DNA of 64,000 nucleotides from JBPYCR01 sp051846915 (GCF_051846915.1 NZ_JBPYCR010000014.1:1-64000), one strand, 5' to 3'; positions 34,930 through 44,247 are shown, numbered from the stretch's first letter. Translations and numbers: made by a program. Notes: a model not told the origin generated them from the letters alone.

Positions 34930-35872
34930 ATTTCTTTCTCCTAAACAATAAGTAAATAAAAATTCCGCTGCCGATTACACCAACAGTCAGGCTAATCGGT
35001 ATTTCATACGGATAGATGATTATCCTGCCAATTACGTCACAAAAAAGTACAAAGGCCGCCCCAAGTACAGCAGTATGCAGTAAACTTTTCCTTAAATGAT
35101 CGCCTTGATAAATCGTTACAATATTCGGAATGATCAAGCCAAGGAACGGAATCATCCCGACCGACAATACAACGGATGCAGTGACCAATGCTGCAATGAT
35201 CAGCCCAAGATTCACAACCTGTCGATATTTCAGGCCTAAGTTTTTGGAAAAATCCTCTCCCATCCCGGCAATGGTAAATTTGTTCGCATAGATGTAAGCA
35301 ATCACCAAGGTGGGAATGCTTATAAACATCAGCTCATAGTTCCCGCTCATAATCATCGAAAAATCGCCTTGCATCCAGGAGGTCATGTTTTGAATCAAGT
35401 CATTTTTATAAGCAAAAAAAGTAGACATGGAGTTAATAATACTCCCAAACATTAAACCGACCAATGGAATGAAAATAGCATCCTTGAATTTAATCCTTTC
35501 CAGTATTTTCATAAATACATATGTTCCGGCAAGCGCAAATCCAAATGATACGAGTATTTTTTCAAGTGGACTAGCTGAAGTAAACATCATAAGCGACACG
35601 AGTACCCCAAGCCTGGCTGCATCCAACGTTCCGGCAGTTGTCGGGGAAACAAATTTATTTCTGCTTAGCTGTTGCATAATCAGACCACAAATACTCATGC
35701 TTGCACCCGCAATAATGATACTGAACAATCTAGGTAGTCGACTGACAAATAATACTTTTGCCTTTTCCTCAGACAGGTCAAACAAATCGAATGGAGTAAG
35801 ATCAGAGACGCCGATGAAAATGGAAAAAAAAGATAAAGTTGCCAATGCTATAAGTAAATAACGAATTTTCAT
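34922..35872 (-). CDS. FecCD-type siderophore permease, first subunit (YclN-like)
   Basis: 316-residue membrane permease, first gene of the importer operon. Motifs: FSIIIAGASMSICGLIMQQLSRN, MGEDFSKNLGLKYRQV and GMIPFLGLIIPNI, all typical of BtuC/FecCD proteins. A Fur box lies about 50-70 bp upstream, so iron starvation should switch on the operon. Confidence 0.9.
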   Translation of the reverse strand: MKIRYLLIALATLSFFSIFIGVSDLTPFDLFDLSEEKAKVLFVSRLPRLFSIIIAGASMSICGLIMQQLSRNKFVSPTTAGTLDAARLGVLVSLMMFTSASPLEKILVSFGFALAGTYVFMKILERIKFKDAIFIPLVGLMFGSIINSMSTFFAYKNDLIQNMTSWMQGDFSMIMSGNYELMFISIPTLVIAYIYANKFTIAGMGEDFSKNLGLKYRQVVNLGLIIAALVTASVVLSVGMIPFLGLIIPNIVTIYQGDHLRKSLLHTAVLGAAFVLFCDVIGRIIIYPYEIPISLTVGVIGSGIFIYLLFRRKKYG

Positions 35873-35923
35873 GCTATGTCCTTCTCCATTTGTAATAATT
35901 ATTATGTTGGTTTTTTTCTAATT

Positions 35924-35942
35924 AATAATGAGATTCATTATC
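35924..35942 (-). promoter_or_regulatory. Fur box upstream of the siderophore operon
   Basis: The minus strand reads GATAATGAATCTCATTATT, matching the 19-bp Fur consensus GATAATGATAATCATTATC at 15-16 positions. It is placed to block the promoter of the permease gene. Confidence 0.8.
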
Positions 35943-35949
35943 AATTGTG

Positions 35950-36215
35950 TTTCATTGATTAATATAGCATAGGCGAAAAACAGATGCAACATACAAAAGT
36001 CTATTTTTTTGCGGGAAGTACATTAATGAGTTGCAATAGAAACTTTCTGTACGGGGCAAAACTCCATTGGGTGGGCTGTGTGTAGCCATAAGTTTCTTTG
36101 GGAAGTCTTCACGCAGCTGTGTGAAAGTGAATAATTTTTTCAAACATTTTTTGAGTGAAAACCATAAAATCAATCAGTAAACAGTCTATAACTTTCGGAA
36201 TATTCTTTGCACAAA
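35950..36215. other. Intergenic stretch, no gene recognised
   Basis: A 73-codon minus-strand frame covers this part but has no ribosome site and its composition is not protein-like. I see no other signal. Confidence 0.4.
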
Positions 36216-36219
36216 AAAA

Positions 36220-36250
36220 GACTGAAAGAAAATAAAAATTCCTCCCAGTC
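36220..36250 (-). terminator. Terminator of the DsbA-like gene
   Basis: Minus strand: GACTGGGAG pairs with CTTTCAGTC using two G-U pairs, followed by TTTTTTTG. It overlaps the stop codon. Confidence 0.65.
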
Positions 36251-36980
36251 ATTTCTTATCATTCTCAAAACTGCATGTTCCATCTGTACAAAAAGTAGTT
36301 TTCGCATTTTCTGGTGTGATATTGTTGAATTGAGCCTTAACTTTCCGTTCTTCATCCCATATTTTTTCCAACACTTCCGTAAATGCTGTAGTTGGCTGAG
36401 CTCCTGATACAGCATACTTCTCATTGAATACAAAAAATGGTACACCATTAACTCCTATTTGTTTGGCGCGCTTTTGATCATTTCGGACAGCCGTTATAAA
36501 ATCATTTGACTCTAGGGCTCCTTTTACTCCCTGCCCTTGAAGTCCAACCTCTTTTGCAAGTTGAATTAATGTAGCATGATTGCCGATTTGCTTCGACTCT
36601 GTGAAGTAGGCATGGAATAAACGCTCTATCATTTCTGATTCTTTTCCATGTTGTTGGGCATACTTCATCAATCGGTGCGCATCAAACGAATTTGTACGCT
36701 TCATCGTTGAAAAGTTAAAGTCAAGACCTACTTCCTTAGCTTGACTTGAAATGTTTGCAGTCATTTCTTCCGCCTTTTCCAAGGAGAACTTGTATTTTTC
36801 AACAAGCGCTTCGTGCATGCTTTTACTGGAATGATTGCTTGCAGAAGGGTCGAGCTGATAACTTTTAAATTCGACTTGAACATTTCCTTTAAACGGGAAC
36901 TGTTCCAATGCTGATTCAAATTTGCGTTTGCCAATGTAACAAAACGGGCAGACAAAATCCATCCAAATTTCCGCTTTCAT
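36249..36980 (-). CDS. DsbA-family FrnE-like oxidoreductase
   Basis: 243 residues with a thioredoxin fold split by a helical insert. The active-site motif is CPFC in IWMDFVCPFCYIGKRKFE, and the cis-Pro loop is GVNGVPFFVFNEKYAVSGAQP. No signal peptide is present from this start, so it should be cytoplasmic, as FrnE-like proteins are. ATG 36980 has GGGAGTGG upstream; the frame extends 46 codons farther but without a ribosome site. A terminal Cys pair (FCTDGTCSF) is extra and may be redox-active. Confidence 0.88.
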   Translation of the reverse strand: MKAEIWMDFVCPFCYIGKRKFESALEQFPFKGNVQVEFKSYQLDPSASNHSSKSMHEALVEKYKFSLEKAEEMTANISSQAKEVGLDFNFSTMKRTNSFDAHRLMKYAQQHGKESEMIERLFHAYFTESKQIGNHATLIQLAKEVGLQGQGVKGALESNDFITAVRNDQKRAKQIGVNGVPFFVFNEKYAVSGAQPTTAFTEVLEKIWDEERKVKAQFNNITPENAKTTFCTDGTCSFENDKK

Positions 36981-37170
36981 TATATCCACTCCCATTTTCA
37001 TACCATTATTGTAGCACAGTAGAAAAAGGGGCAGAAATTTTGTGCTTACTCGAATTTTATCTAAAAACATTGTTGTGTGGCTGTGAACAGCATGAACGCA
37101 AAGTAAAAATAGTACCATTTTGATAGAACTTAGCTAAGAGATGTCCGAGTAAGCGGTGATTACACACTCT

Positions 37171-38040
37171 CTAATGGTACTTCCCTTCAAATGACCGATC
37201 TACAAATTTCCCATAATCGGGAATGGCCAAGCTTTCAAAGTCTGCAGCAAGCTTGGTTAATCCACGCTTCAATGGCTCTCCCTGCATCATTGGTCCATGT
37301 CCGGTAACGACAGTCTCAGGCTGAAGATCTGCTAATTTTTTAACCGAATCCCATGCTTGCTGCCAATCGGTTGTTAAATATCGAGGTGGTCCATTAATTT
37401 CCGGCGTCTGCATCATTACGTTATATAAGGAGTCTTGCCTTACTGTAATAAATGCGTCCCCGGATAATAATAAAGCGTCTTCCTCCCTAAAAAAAGAAAC
37501 ATGACCTGGAGAATGACCTGGTGTATGAATCCATCTCCACCCCTTCAGTTCGGGCAGTTGATTCATTTCCGACAAAGGTTTAATAACTCCTTCTATATTA
37601 ACAGGTTCAACAGGGTACATCGGTGAAACCTTTGCAAGTAAGCCACCTTCCACTGTTGCATCAGGCTCAGGGTAACTTTCTTTCCCTGTTAAAAAAGGAT
37701 GCTCCAATGGATGACTGTACACGGGTACTTCCCACTTTTTAATTAAATCGACAAGTCCACCCGTATGATCAAAATGACCGTGTGTTAATAAAATGCAAGA
37801 AGGCTGATTCCCATTTCCAAAGCGTTTTTCCGCTACTTCAATAATCTCCTTGGTGGCATACGGTAACCCGGCATCAACAAGTATCCAATCCTTTTGATCT
37901 GGATACCCAATAAACGTAATATTAACGATTTGATCCGTATAATAATATACATCGTTTGCAGCTTCTTTTCCTGTTCTGCTCGTAATAGACGTCATCGGTA
38001 TGAATTTTTTATCTTTGCTCTCTTGAAACTCTTGGTCCAC
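37171..38040 (-). CDS. Metallo-beta-lactamase-fold hydrolase
   Basis: 289-residue cytoplasmic hydrolase with the binuclear zinc motif THGHFDHTGG, further ligands HTPGHSPGH and SGDAF, and VTGHGPM near the C-terminus. The substrate is unknown; similar YobT/YflN-type proteins are uncharacterised. The start is GTG 38040 with GAGGAGGG six nt upstream. A MITE-like repeat lies in the region upstream. Confidence 0.82.
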   Translation of the reverse strand: MDQEFQESKDKKFIPMTSITSRTGKEAANDVYYYTDQIVNITFIGYPDQKDWILVDAGLPYATKEIIEVAEKRFGNGNQPSCILLTHGHFDHTGGLVDLIKKWEVPVYSHPLEHPFLTGKESYPEPDATVEGGLLAKVSPMYPVEPVNIEGVIKPLSEMNQLPELKGWRWIHTPGHSPGHVSFFREEDALLLSGDAFITVRQDSLYNVMMQTPEINGPPRYLTTDWQQAWDSVKKLADLQPETVVTGHGPMMQGEPLKRGLTKLAADFESLAIPDYGKFVDRSFEGKYH

Positions 38041-38138
38041 TTAAAACCCTCCTCTGTTCTTTAGTATTTGTTCATTTCAAAGAATCATTCGACCATTTCA
38101 GGGAATGATTCATATATCGTTTTCTTTCCTTTAAGAAA

Positions 38139-38275
38139 AGCGCAAGCGCCCTGCTTAGAAACGTAGCGACTGGACCGAAGCAACTGAGATAAAGGAATCA
38201 CGATGAGCTGTGCGAATCGATGATGACTTATTGTAAGGCGCTGCGGGAAGTCGCCTAGTTTCTGGGCGCTTAAGT
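38139..38275. repeat. MITE-like repeat with GCGC-rich inverted ends
   Basis: Left end AAGCGCCC...AGAAAC-TAGCGACT (38144-38171) pairs with right end AGTCGCC-TAGTTTCTGGGCGCTT (38249-38271) apart from small indels. The block is about 137 bp and contains no gene. Short AAGCGCAAGCGCC-ended repeats of this kind recur in Bacillaceae genomes as I recall them. Confidence 0.6.
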
Positions 38276-38320
38276 TAGACAGCTATGCACAAAATTATAT
38301 ACTTTCTGACCTTATGAACA

Positions 38321-38360
38321 AAAATAACTGCACCTTTCTGAAAGGTACAGTTACTTTTTT
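38321..38360 (-). terminator. Terminator of the ydaT-like gene
   Basis: Minus strand: GTAACTGTACCTTTC and GAAAGGTGCAGTTAT form a strong stem followed by TTTTTG; the plus strand also ends in a T run. Confidence 0.8.
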
Positions 38361-38382
38361 ATCCCGTAGTGAGCTCGGTGTA

Positions 38383-38835
38383 TCACTCAAAAGTTCTTTC
38401 TTCTTGAATCGAGCCATCTTTTTTGTAAACAATTAATCTTGTTCCTTTATTTTTTGCAATTTCTTTCGCCTGCTCTACAGCATCTCCTTTCAATCGAAAT
38501 ACATGGCTCGCATTTTTTGCGCCTGAAGATTGTACAGCCCAGCCATTTTCATGACCAACAACTTCCTCTGCTTCATCCAAGCGTTCTGGATTGTTTTCGT
38601 ATTGTTTTCCTTCTTCAGAACGCTTCGTCAATTGTGCATTGTTTTTAAACCTTTTTAATTCTTCACCACTTGCGTTTTCAACCCACTCTTTTGCTTGCTC
38701 GGTTGCGATTGGAATGGCACTGTCTTCATCATAACCTTCATCCACCATGGCATTCGCAATGTCAATTGCTTTCATTTTTGTTATTTTATCCAAGTTTTTT
38801 AATGAAGATGGATAATCATTCATCGTCCAAGGCAT
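38383..38835 (-). CDS. ydaT: YdaT-like general stress protein with DUF2188 domain
   Basis: 150 residues. The N-terminal half begins MPWTMNDYPSSLKNLDKITK and has a small helical ChaB-like region (KAIDIANAMVDEGYDEDSAIPIATEQAKEW, shown in part). The C-terminal part (about 95-148) has WAVQSSGAKNASHVFRLKGDAVEQA, a DUF2188 pattern. It resembles B. subtilis YdaT of the SigB regulon; a SigB-like promoter is present upstream. Function is unknown beyond stress induction. Confidence 0.75.
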   Translation of the reverse strand: MPWTMNDYPSSLKNLDKITKMKAIDIANAMVDEGYDEDSAIPIATEQAKEWVENASGEELKRFKNNAQLTKRSEEGKQYENNPERLDEAEEVVGHENGWAVQSSGAKNASHVFRLKGDAVEQAKEIAKNKGTRLIVYKKDGSIQEERTFE

Positions 38836-38905
38836 ATGTTAGTCCTGGCAGCCTTCTATAGTTTATACATATTCCGCTGTCAGGTTTCTCACCTCCTGAT
38901 AAACA

Positions 38906-38931
38906 TTACCCCATGAATAATGGAAAAAAAC
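38906..38931 (-). promoter_or_regulatory. SigB-like promoter of ydaT
   Basis: Minus strand: GTTTTT, 14 nt, GGGTAA, close to the SigB consensus GTTTAA-N12-15-GGGTAT, about 70 bp before the start codon. The known SigB control of ydaT in B. subtilis supports it. The leader then contains a CCTGACAGC/GGCTGCCAGG hairpin. Confidence 0.55.
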
Positions 38932-38960
38932 ATCTATGGTTAAACAGTTTTATGTATCTA

Positions 38961-39464
38961 CTACTCCGGTTCAAAACGATATTTATAATTTTTAAATTGC
39001 TCTATTGAAAAATAATTGTCTACTTCCAATTTTTCGCCCGGTTCGATTGAAACATCAAACTCTTTTTCTTCTTCCGTATTATCTTCATATAAAACTATTA
39101 TACGTAAAACCCCTTGAAACGTTTTTGATTCATGATAATTACCTGCATACACTTTAATTGTGGCATGAGCATTGTCATTTATTTGTTGGCCAAGATTAGC
39201 TACGAGCAATTGAGTTTCCCCTTGCGCTTCGTATGTTTCGTCCAATCTTTCAAACATATCCCGCCGCATCATCTCATCATCATATGTAATATACCCAATA
39301 AAAAAAGATACAATCAAATAAAAAACTAAAGCAGACTGAATCGTTGTTTTAATTACTTGTTTTTTGGAATATCCGCCAATTATCATGACAACAAATGCAA
39401 AAAGCGTTAGCCCAATTACGATTAAATGCCAAACAGAAAGAAAGATTTCTCGATATAGTATCAT
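38961..39464 (-). CDS. Membrane protein of unknown function
   Basis: 167 residues: two N-terminal membrane helices (about 10-35 and 42-62), then an outside-facing domain with mixed beta character (ATIKVYAGNYHESKTFQGVLRIIVL, shown in part) and an acidic C-terminus. I do not recognise a family. The start has a weak site. The next gene is divergent. Confidence 0.6.
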   Translation of the reverse strand: MILYREIFLSVWHLIVIGLTLFAFVVMIIGGYSKKQVIKTTIQSALVFYLIVSFFIGYITYDDEMMRRDMFERLDETYEAQGETQLLVANLGQQINDNAHATIKVYAGNYHESKTFQGVLRIIVLYEDNTEEEKEFDVSIEPGEKLEVDNYFSIEQFKNYKYRFEPE

Positions 39465-39567
39465 ATAAATCCCCCAAAAATTATTTCATTTTTGTTATTA
39501 TATATTGTAACAAGATGTTTTCTATTTTTCTATAGACGTAATGTACTGTCATTGGAGGGAACGTATT

Positions 39568-40725
39568 ATGCTGAATCTTGGGCTGGAGCAAACAGAAAGG
39601 AAAATGGATCCTTTTTGGTGGGTATACATGTTTTTAGCCTATACGTTTGTGCTTTTACTAGGTATCGCCTGCATTATAGGCCCTTTCGTATTATTCTTTA
39701 TATTTAAAAGTTATTGGTTATTATTATTAATTCCCCTTATACCTCTCGGCTGGTGGATGACAAGAGGAATGATTCGGGTAATAAAAAAATACATTTGGTT
39801 AAACCGGCATAACTCCACCTATTCTTTAAAAAATAACGTATTTTCATTTAAAGAGTGGAATAAAACAACAAAAGATGTCATAGAAGGCACTATTTCTATT
39901 GATCAAATAGACTATATCGTTGTGGCGAACTATACATTTCAGGATAATCATGCATATGCTCGAGCTGGTGTGACGGAAGAAGTACCAAAAAACACGAGAC
40001 CACCTATTATCTATGTCGTATTAACAATGAATGATAAAAAACAAGTGCTTTCCATCCCATTTTATGAAAATCATACGGTTGATCCATGGCTGAAAAAGTT
40101 TAAAGAAGCGAAAATCGCCTTTTATTATACAGCACATGACATAAGAGGAGTTCATTCTGAAGATAAAGTAGCTTTATTTGAAAATGAAGATCTATTAATC
40201 TTTTATGACTATAACGGAGCATGGGAAAATCAAGTGCTGGATCTTTACAATACGTGGATAGAAGAAAAAGTAGTCCCTTATCAATCAGAAGAAGTCGATG
40301 GGGAAAATGACCAGACGTCACAAGCAAACAAACATGAAGCTTCACCGGAAAAGCTTCCTTTTTCCAAATGGGCTCGCATTGCGGCAGTTTTATATTTACT
40401 GTACGCAGTCGGTTTGTATATAACGGTTATATTGGCTGAAAAGGAATTCGTTAACGCCGAAAGTCCCCTTCCTGGTTTTATCCTTTTATTTATTCTTTCC
40501 ATTATTTATTTTTGGATGTTCAGAAAGCATTTACGTTGGCATTACATGATCCGGTTTTGCGTGGAGGCTTTTATCGCTACTTTCATTGTATCTGTTATAT
40601 TTGGGGATAAAGACCCGATTACTAATGAAATGTTTGCAGGTTTAACGGCGAGCACAATCTTTTTTATTTTAATTGTCTGGATACCTTATCTGATCATCCG
40701 TTTTGCGAAGAAAAAATTCCATTAG
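39568..40725 (+). CDS. Multi-pass membrane protein of unknown function
   Basis: 385 residues from ATG 39568, which follows GGAGGG by 8 nt. Two membrane helices near residues 20-65, a soluble central domain (about 80-260) and four membrane helices at the C-terminus. The central part has a PH-like or DUF-type beta pattern (VFSFKEWNKTTKDVIEGTISIDQIDYIVV, shown in part). No catalytic motif is seen. Divergent from the gene at 38961 and ended by a strong bidirectional terminator. Confidence 0.65.
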   Translation: MLNLGLEQTERKMDPFWWVYMFLAYTFVLLLGIACIIGPFVLFFIFKSYWLLLLIPLIPLGWWMTRGMIRVIKKYIWLNRHNSTYSLKNNVFSFKEWNKTTKDVIEGTISIDQIDYIVVANYTFQDNHAYARAGVTEEVPKNTRPPIIYVVLTMNDKKQVLSIPFYENHTVDPWLKKFKEAKIAFYYTAHDIRGVHSEDKVALFENEDLLIFYDYNGAWENQVLDLYNTWIEEKVVPYQSEEVDGENDQTSQANKHEASPEKLPFSKWARIAAVLYLLYAVGLYITVILAEKEFVNAESPLPGFILLFILSIIYFWMFRKHLRWHYMIRFCVEAFIATFIVSVIFGDKDPITNEMFAGLTASTIFFILIVWIPYLIIRFAKKKFH

Positions 40726-40735
40726 AAACGAACTT

Positions 40736-40770
40736 AAAACAGCTAAGAGACTAATGCTCTTAGCTGTTTT
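40736..40770. terminator. Bidirectional terminator between the membrane-protein gene and fni
   Basis: AAAACAGCTAAGAG and CTCTTAGCTGTTTT form a perfect 14-bp stem between two convergent genes; it overlaps the fni stop codon. Confidence 0.85.
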
Positions 40771-41815
40771 CATCCAATAACGATTTCCCCATAATCGTTA
40801 GACGATTTGTGTTTTTTAATTGTTCCAGCGACTTTGCTCCAATTCCGAACATCGCCATCTTTAATTCGAACTCAATTTGCTCCATTGTTTCCATTACTGA
40901 TTCCGGTGATTCTGTTGCTGCCTGTAATAACTGACGGGCAAATCCAATCACATTAGCCCCGATTGTTATTGCTTTTGCTGCATCCAATCCTGTTTTCATT
41001 CCACCACTTGCAACAACCGGAATGCTAGGCAAGTGATTTCGCACGGAAACAATACAATCTTTCGTCGGTATTCCCCAAGCATTAAAGGCCTCCGCTGCCG
41101 CCTCCCGTAAAGGATCCTGCGTGCGCAGTTTTTCGACTTGGCTCCATGACGTGCCTCCTGCACCAGCAACATCAATATACGAAACTCCTGCGGTAAATAG
41201 TTTTTCAGCAACAGTTCCATCGATTCCAAATCCGACTTCTTTTGCCCCTACAGGAAAAGTAACAGATTGGCATACCTTTTCTATTTTGAAAAGCAACTGA
41301 TCGAAATTCAAATCTCCGCCGTCTTGAACGACCTCCTGCAAACTATTTAAATGAAGCACGAGTGAATCAGCCTCTGTTAAATCAACAATCCGCTGACATT
41401 CTTCAGCTCCATAACCGTAATTCAATTGTACTGCACCCAAATTCGCAATTAACGGTACGGTAGGAGCATGCTTTCGGATTAAAAAAGAATCTTTATGTGC
41501 ATCACTTTCCAACAGGGCACGTGTAGATCCTAGTGCAATTGCCCAGCCTTTTTCCTCTGCAGCCTTGGCCAAATTTATATTAATTTCTGTCGCCAATTCT
41601 GAACCGCCTGTCATGGAGCTTACTAAAAAAGGCGCTTTTAGCTCTTTATTTAAAAATTCCGTATGTATGTCAATGTCCGCAAAATTTATCTCAGGCAGCG
41701 CATTATGAATGAACGCTATCCCTTCCAGACCAGTCGTTTTATTCACACCCTCTACATTCTCCGTTAGACAAAGGCGAATATGTTCCGTTTTTCTTTGATT
41801 AATCTCTGTTCCCAT
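40760..41815 (-). CDS. fni: Isopentenyl-diphosphate delta-isomerase, type 2 (FMN)
   Basis: Flavoenzyme interconverting isopentenyl and dimethylallyl diphosphate. 351 residues. Motifs: RKTEHIRLCL, PFLVSSMTGGSE, ANLGAVQLNYGYG, VGAKEVGFGI (FMN region) and VASGGMKTGLDAAKAI. ATG 41815 has AAAGGATG upstream; an upstream extension is excluded. Typical of Bacillaceae that use a type-2 isomerase. Confidence 0.9.
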   Translation of the reverse strand: MGTEINQRKTEHIRLCLTENVEGVNKTTGLEGIAFIHNALPEINFADIDIHTEFLNKELKAPFLVSSMTGGSELATEININLAKAAEEKGWAIALGSTRALLESDAHKDSFLIRKHAPTVPLIANLGAVQLNYGYGAEECQRIVDLTEADSLVLHLNSLQEVVQDGGDLNFDQLLFKIEKVCQSVTFPVGAKEVGFGIDGTVAEKLFTAGVSYIDVAGAGGTSWSQVEKLRTQDPLREAAAEAFNAWGIPTKDCIVSVRNHLPSIPVVASGGMKTGLDAAKAITIGANVIGFARQLLQAATESPESVMETMEQIEFELKMAMFGIGAKSLEQLKNTNRLTIMGKSLLDENS

Positions 41816-42053
41816 ACGAGCACATCCTTTTTCTTCTATATTAATTAGTCTAAAGCAAGCTGTTTTTAATTTATGGATCACTTTTCAGACTGGTTTTTCC
41901 GCTCAGTTTTCCAGAAAAAGTACTTTATTCACAGTTTACTTGCTTTGTTCGTATATTGAAAGCAAATCGACAAATGCAACAATTAATCGGCTTGTTCCCC
42001 TATAATATTTCACCCTAATATGTTTATTATCAAAATAAATTTTATTTTTATCC

Positions 42054-42082
42054 TTGTAATCATTTTCATCGTCTGCTATACT
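42054..42082 (+). promoter_or_regulatory. SigA-type promoter of dapA
   Basis: TTGTAA, 17 nt, TATACT, placed just before the lysine riboswitch. Confidence 0.7.
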
Positions 42083-42094
42083 AGGAATCAATTA

Positions 42095-42334
42095 AATAAA
42101 TTCCTATTTCAAATTTTATTTTGAAATTGAGGATAGAGGAGCAAAAACCATCAGTACACAAGTTGAGGACACTGGGATCCGACGATATTTGTGGAAAGGG
42201 GAATTTGCCGAAGCGACGAGAATACTCATGTTCTTGAAGCTGGGTCTGCTATTGAACAAATGCAGGACTGTCATATAGGAAACTATATGGAGGGCTACCT
42301 TATGCACGGAAACATTAATCATAATTTGTTTCTA
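42095..42334 (+). promoter_or_regulatory. Lysine riboswitch (L-box) upstream of dapA
   Basis: The aptamer pattern is visible: GAGGATAGAGGAGC at the P1/P2 region, ACCATCAGTA, GGAAAGGGGAATTTGCCGAAGC as the most conserved core, GCTGGGTCTGC, CAGGACTGTCAT and GGAGGGCTACC before the terminator. The gene downstream makes a lysine precursor, which fits repression by lysine. Outer limits are approximate. Confidence 0.92.
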
Positions 42335-42368
42335 AAGCAGCAGTGAAGCCGTTCACTGCTGCTTTTTT
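42335..42368 (+). terminator. Riboswitch terminator
   Basis: AAGCAGCAGTGAA and TTCACTGCTGCTT form a 13-bp stem followed by a T run; this is the lysine-responsive off switch before dapA. Confidence 0.9.
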
Positions 42369-42429
42369 GTGCTTACGATTACATCAGCCCAGATCACCTC
42401 TAAAAATACTAAAAAAAGGGTGTTATGGA

Positions 42430-43320
42430 ATGAATAATTTTGGTCAAGTAATTACAGCAATGGTTACACCATTCGATCGTGATGGAGATGTTGATTTTAA
42501 CGCAACAAGAAACTTAGTAAATCATTTGATAGCAAATGGTTCAGATGCAGTCGTTGTGGCAGGTACAACTGGAGAATGTCCGACATTGACACATGAAGAA
42601 AAACTGGATTTATTTCGTTTTGTAGTAAAAACGGTAAACGGTCGAATTCCTGTTATTGCAGGTACAGGATCAAATAATACGAGAGCGTCGATTAGCTTAA
42701 CAAAACAAGCAGAAGATATCGGTGTCGATGGCATTATGCTTGTTACACCTTATTACAACAAGCCTTCTCAAGAGGGTTTATACCAGCATTTCAAAACAAT
42801 TGCAGAAGCTACTTCCCTTCCGGTCATGTTGTATAATATACCAGGAAGAAGTGCGGTCAACATGAGTGTCGATACAATTGTGCGCTTATCTTCTATTGAA
42901 AATATCTTTTCCGTAAAAGAAGCGAGCGGTGACTTGGATGCAATGGCGGAAATTATTAGCCGTACACCAGAGGATTTTCTTCTTTACAGTGGTGATGACG
43001 GTTTAACATTACCAGTTCTATCGATTGGCGGGGTTGGTATCGTATCAGTTGCAGCTCATGTTATCGGGAATGAAATGCAAGAAATGACAACAAACTTTAA
43101 AAACGGTAATGTGCAACACGCAGCAAAACTTCACCGTGAGTTACTGCCAATAATGAATGCACTCTTTGCGGCACCAAGCCCAACACCAGTGAAAGAAGCT
43201 TTAAATATGAACGGAGTCCATGTTGGCAGTGTTCGTCTGCCACTAGTACCGTTGAACCAAGAAGAAAAAGCAGCATTGAAAAGAATTATTCAACCAAACA
43301 GAGTTCAGAGAGTCGGGTAA
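42430..43320 (+). CDS. dapA: 4-hydroxy-tetrahydrodipicolinate synthase
   Basis: Condenses pyruvate and aspartate semialdehyde in lysine and diaminopimelate synthesis. 296 residues, TIM-barrel class I aldolase fold with VVAGTTGECPTLTHEEK, VTPYYNKPSQEGLYQH and the Schiff-base lysine in SVKEASGDL. ATG 42430 follows AAAGGGTG; the in-frame upstream extension is part of the riboswitch. It stands apart from asd and lysC, so lysine control acts on this gene alone here. Confidence 0.95.
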   Translation: MNNFGQVITAMVTPFDRDGDVDFNATRNLVNHLIANGSDAVVVAGTTGECPTLTHEEKLDLFRFVVKTVNGRIPVIAGTGSNNTRASISLTKQAEDIGVDGIMLVTPYYNKPSQEGLYQHFKTIAEATSLPVMLYNIPGRSAVNMSVDTIVRLSSIENIFSVKEASGDLDAMAEIISRTPEDFLLYSGDDGLTLPVLSIGGVGIVSVAAHVIGNEMQEMTTNFKNGNVQHAAKLHRELLPIMNALFAAPSPTPVKEALNMNGVHVGSVRLPLVPLNQEEKAALKRIIQPNRVQRVG

Positions 43321-43397
43321 GCCCCGCACTAACTAATTAACATTCTATATTGGATTCTTCATGATGAGTCGGTTGGACAATTAAATATTAAAGTGTT

Positions 43398-43433
43398 AAA
43401 TCCTCTTTCAGACAAAACTGAAAGGGGATTTTT
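43398..43433 (+). terminator. Terminator of dapA
   Basis: AATCCTCTTTCAG and CTGAAAGGGGATT pair with one mismatch, followed by TTTTGTATTTT. Confidence 0.85.
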
Positions 43434-43483
43434 GTATTTTAATAGAATGTGGCTCAATTTTAAGCACTCCTTTAAAATTATTT

Positions 43484-43582
43484 ATAGAGGTTATTCAAAA
43501 AGTCACCAAATTATTAGCGGCGAATCACTTCGTTGGCTTGTTTCTCCGCTGCTCATGTATCTAAATGCACTTATAATGTATT
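43484..43582 (+). repeat. Dispersed MITE-like repeat, copy B (truncated)
   Basis: Starts ATAGAGGTTATTCAAAAAGT and runs through TTCGTTGGCTTG and GCTCATGTATCTAAATGCA; it matches the left and middle parts of the minus-strand copy at 33069-33210 but lacks the right terminal repeat. Confidence 0.6.
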
Positions 43583-43677
43583 TCTTGTAAAATTATTCAT
43601 CATAAAACAAACTATTTTCTAATTTATTACGAATACAAGAATGAATAGATTTATTTAAATGAAGTGGGCGTTGATTG

Positions 43678-44247
43678 ATGCAAAAAGATACCAAGTATAT
43701 AAAACAAATAATAACACGACAAAGTGAACCAGCTGCGAACAAATTAATTTCTAAGTACTATAAGGAAATTTATGGATATATTTACAAGCAAATGTTAAAT
43801 AAGGAATTGGCTTTGGATATTACCCAAGAGGTGTTTATAAGTATGCTCCAGTCACTCCATTCATTTGATGAAAAGAAAGCGTCTTTTAGAACTTGGCTTT
43901 ATAAACTTACAACCAATCGTATCGTGGACTTCTATCGCTCAAAATATTACAAACAAAGTACTTCGATTTATATAGAGGATACAGATGGTATTGTTAGCAA
44001 AAAAGACTTTACTGTTTTATTAGAATACAAACAAGATATAGAGGAAATCGTTCATATCGTAAATAGGCTCGATACCGTAACACAGCAAATTTTCAGACTG
44101 AAGTTTTTCGGTGAATATACGTTTTTAGAAATCGCCAACTTACTAGAAATCCCACAGTCCACCGTAAAAACAAAGTATTATTCTATGATAAAAAAGATAA
44201 AAAAGATAAAAAAGAAACTAAAGGATGAGGAAAATGAAGAAAGATAA
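43678..44247 (+). CDS. ECF-type RNA polymerase sigma factor
   Basis: 189 residues with region 2 (YYKEIYGYIYKQMLN, ALDITQEVFISM, SFRTWLYKLTTNRIVDFYRSK; -10 recognition) and region 4 (IFRLKFFGEYTFLEIANLLEIPQSTVKTKYYSMIKKIKK, in part; -35 recognition). The C-terminus is a poly-Lys tail. ATG 43678 is preferred over TTG 43675, though no strong ribosome site precedes either. The next gene overlaps by 14 bp and encodes a membrane protein, the usual position of an anti-sigma factor. Confidence 0.88.
   Translation: MQKDTKYIKQIITRQSEPAANKLISKYYKEIYGYIYKQMLNKELALDITQEVFISMLQSLHSFDEKKASFRTWLYKLTTNRIVDFYRSKYYKQSTSIYIEDTDGIVSKKDFTVLLEYKQDIEEIVHIVNRLDTVTQQIFRLKFFGEYTFLEIANLLEIPQSTVKTKYYSMIKKIKKIKKKLKDEENEER

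Noticed and set aside
35952..36173. 73-codon minus-strand ORF before the siderophore operon
   Set aside because: No ribosome site and no protein-like pattern; may be decayed DNA but I cannot name its origin.
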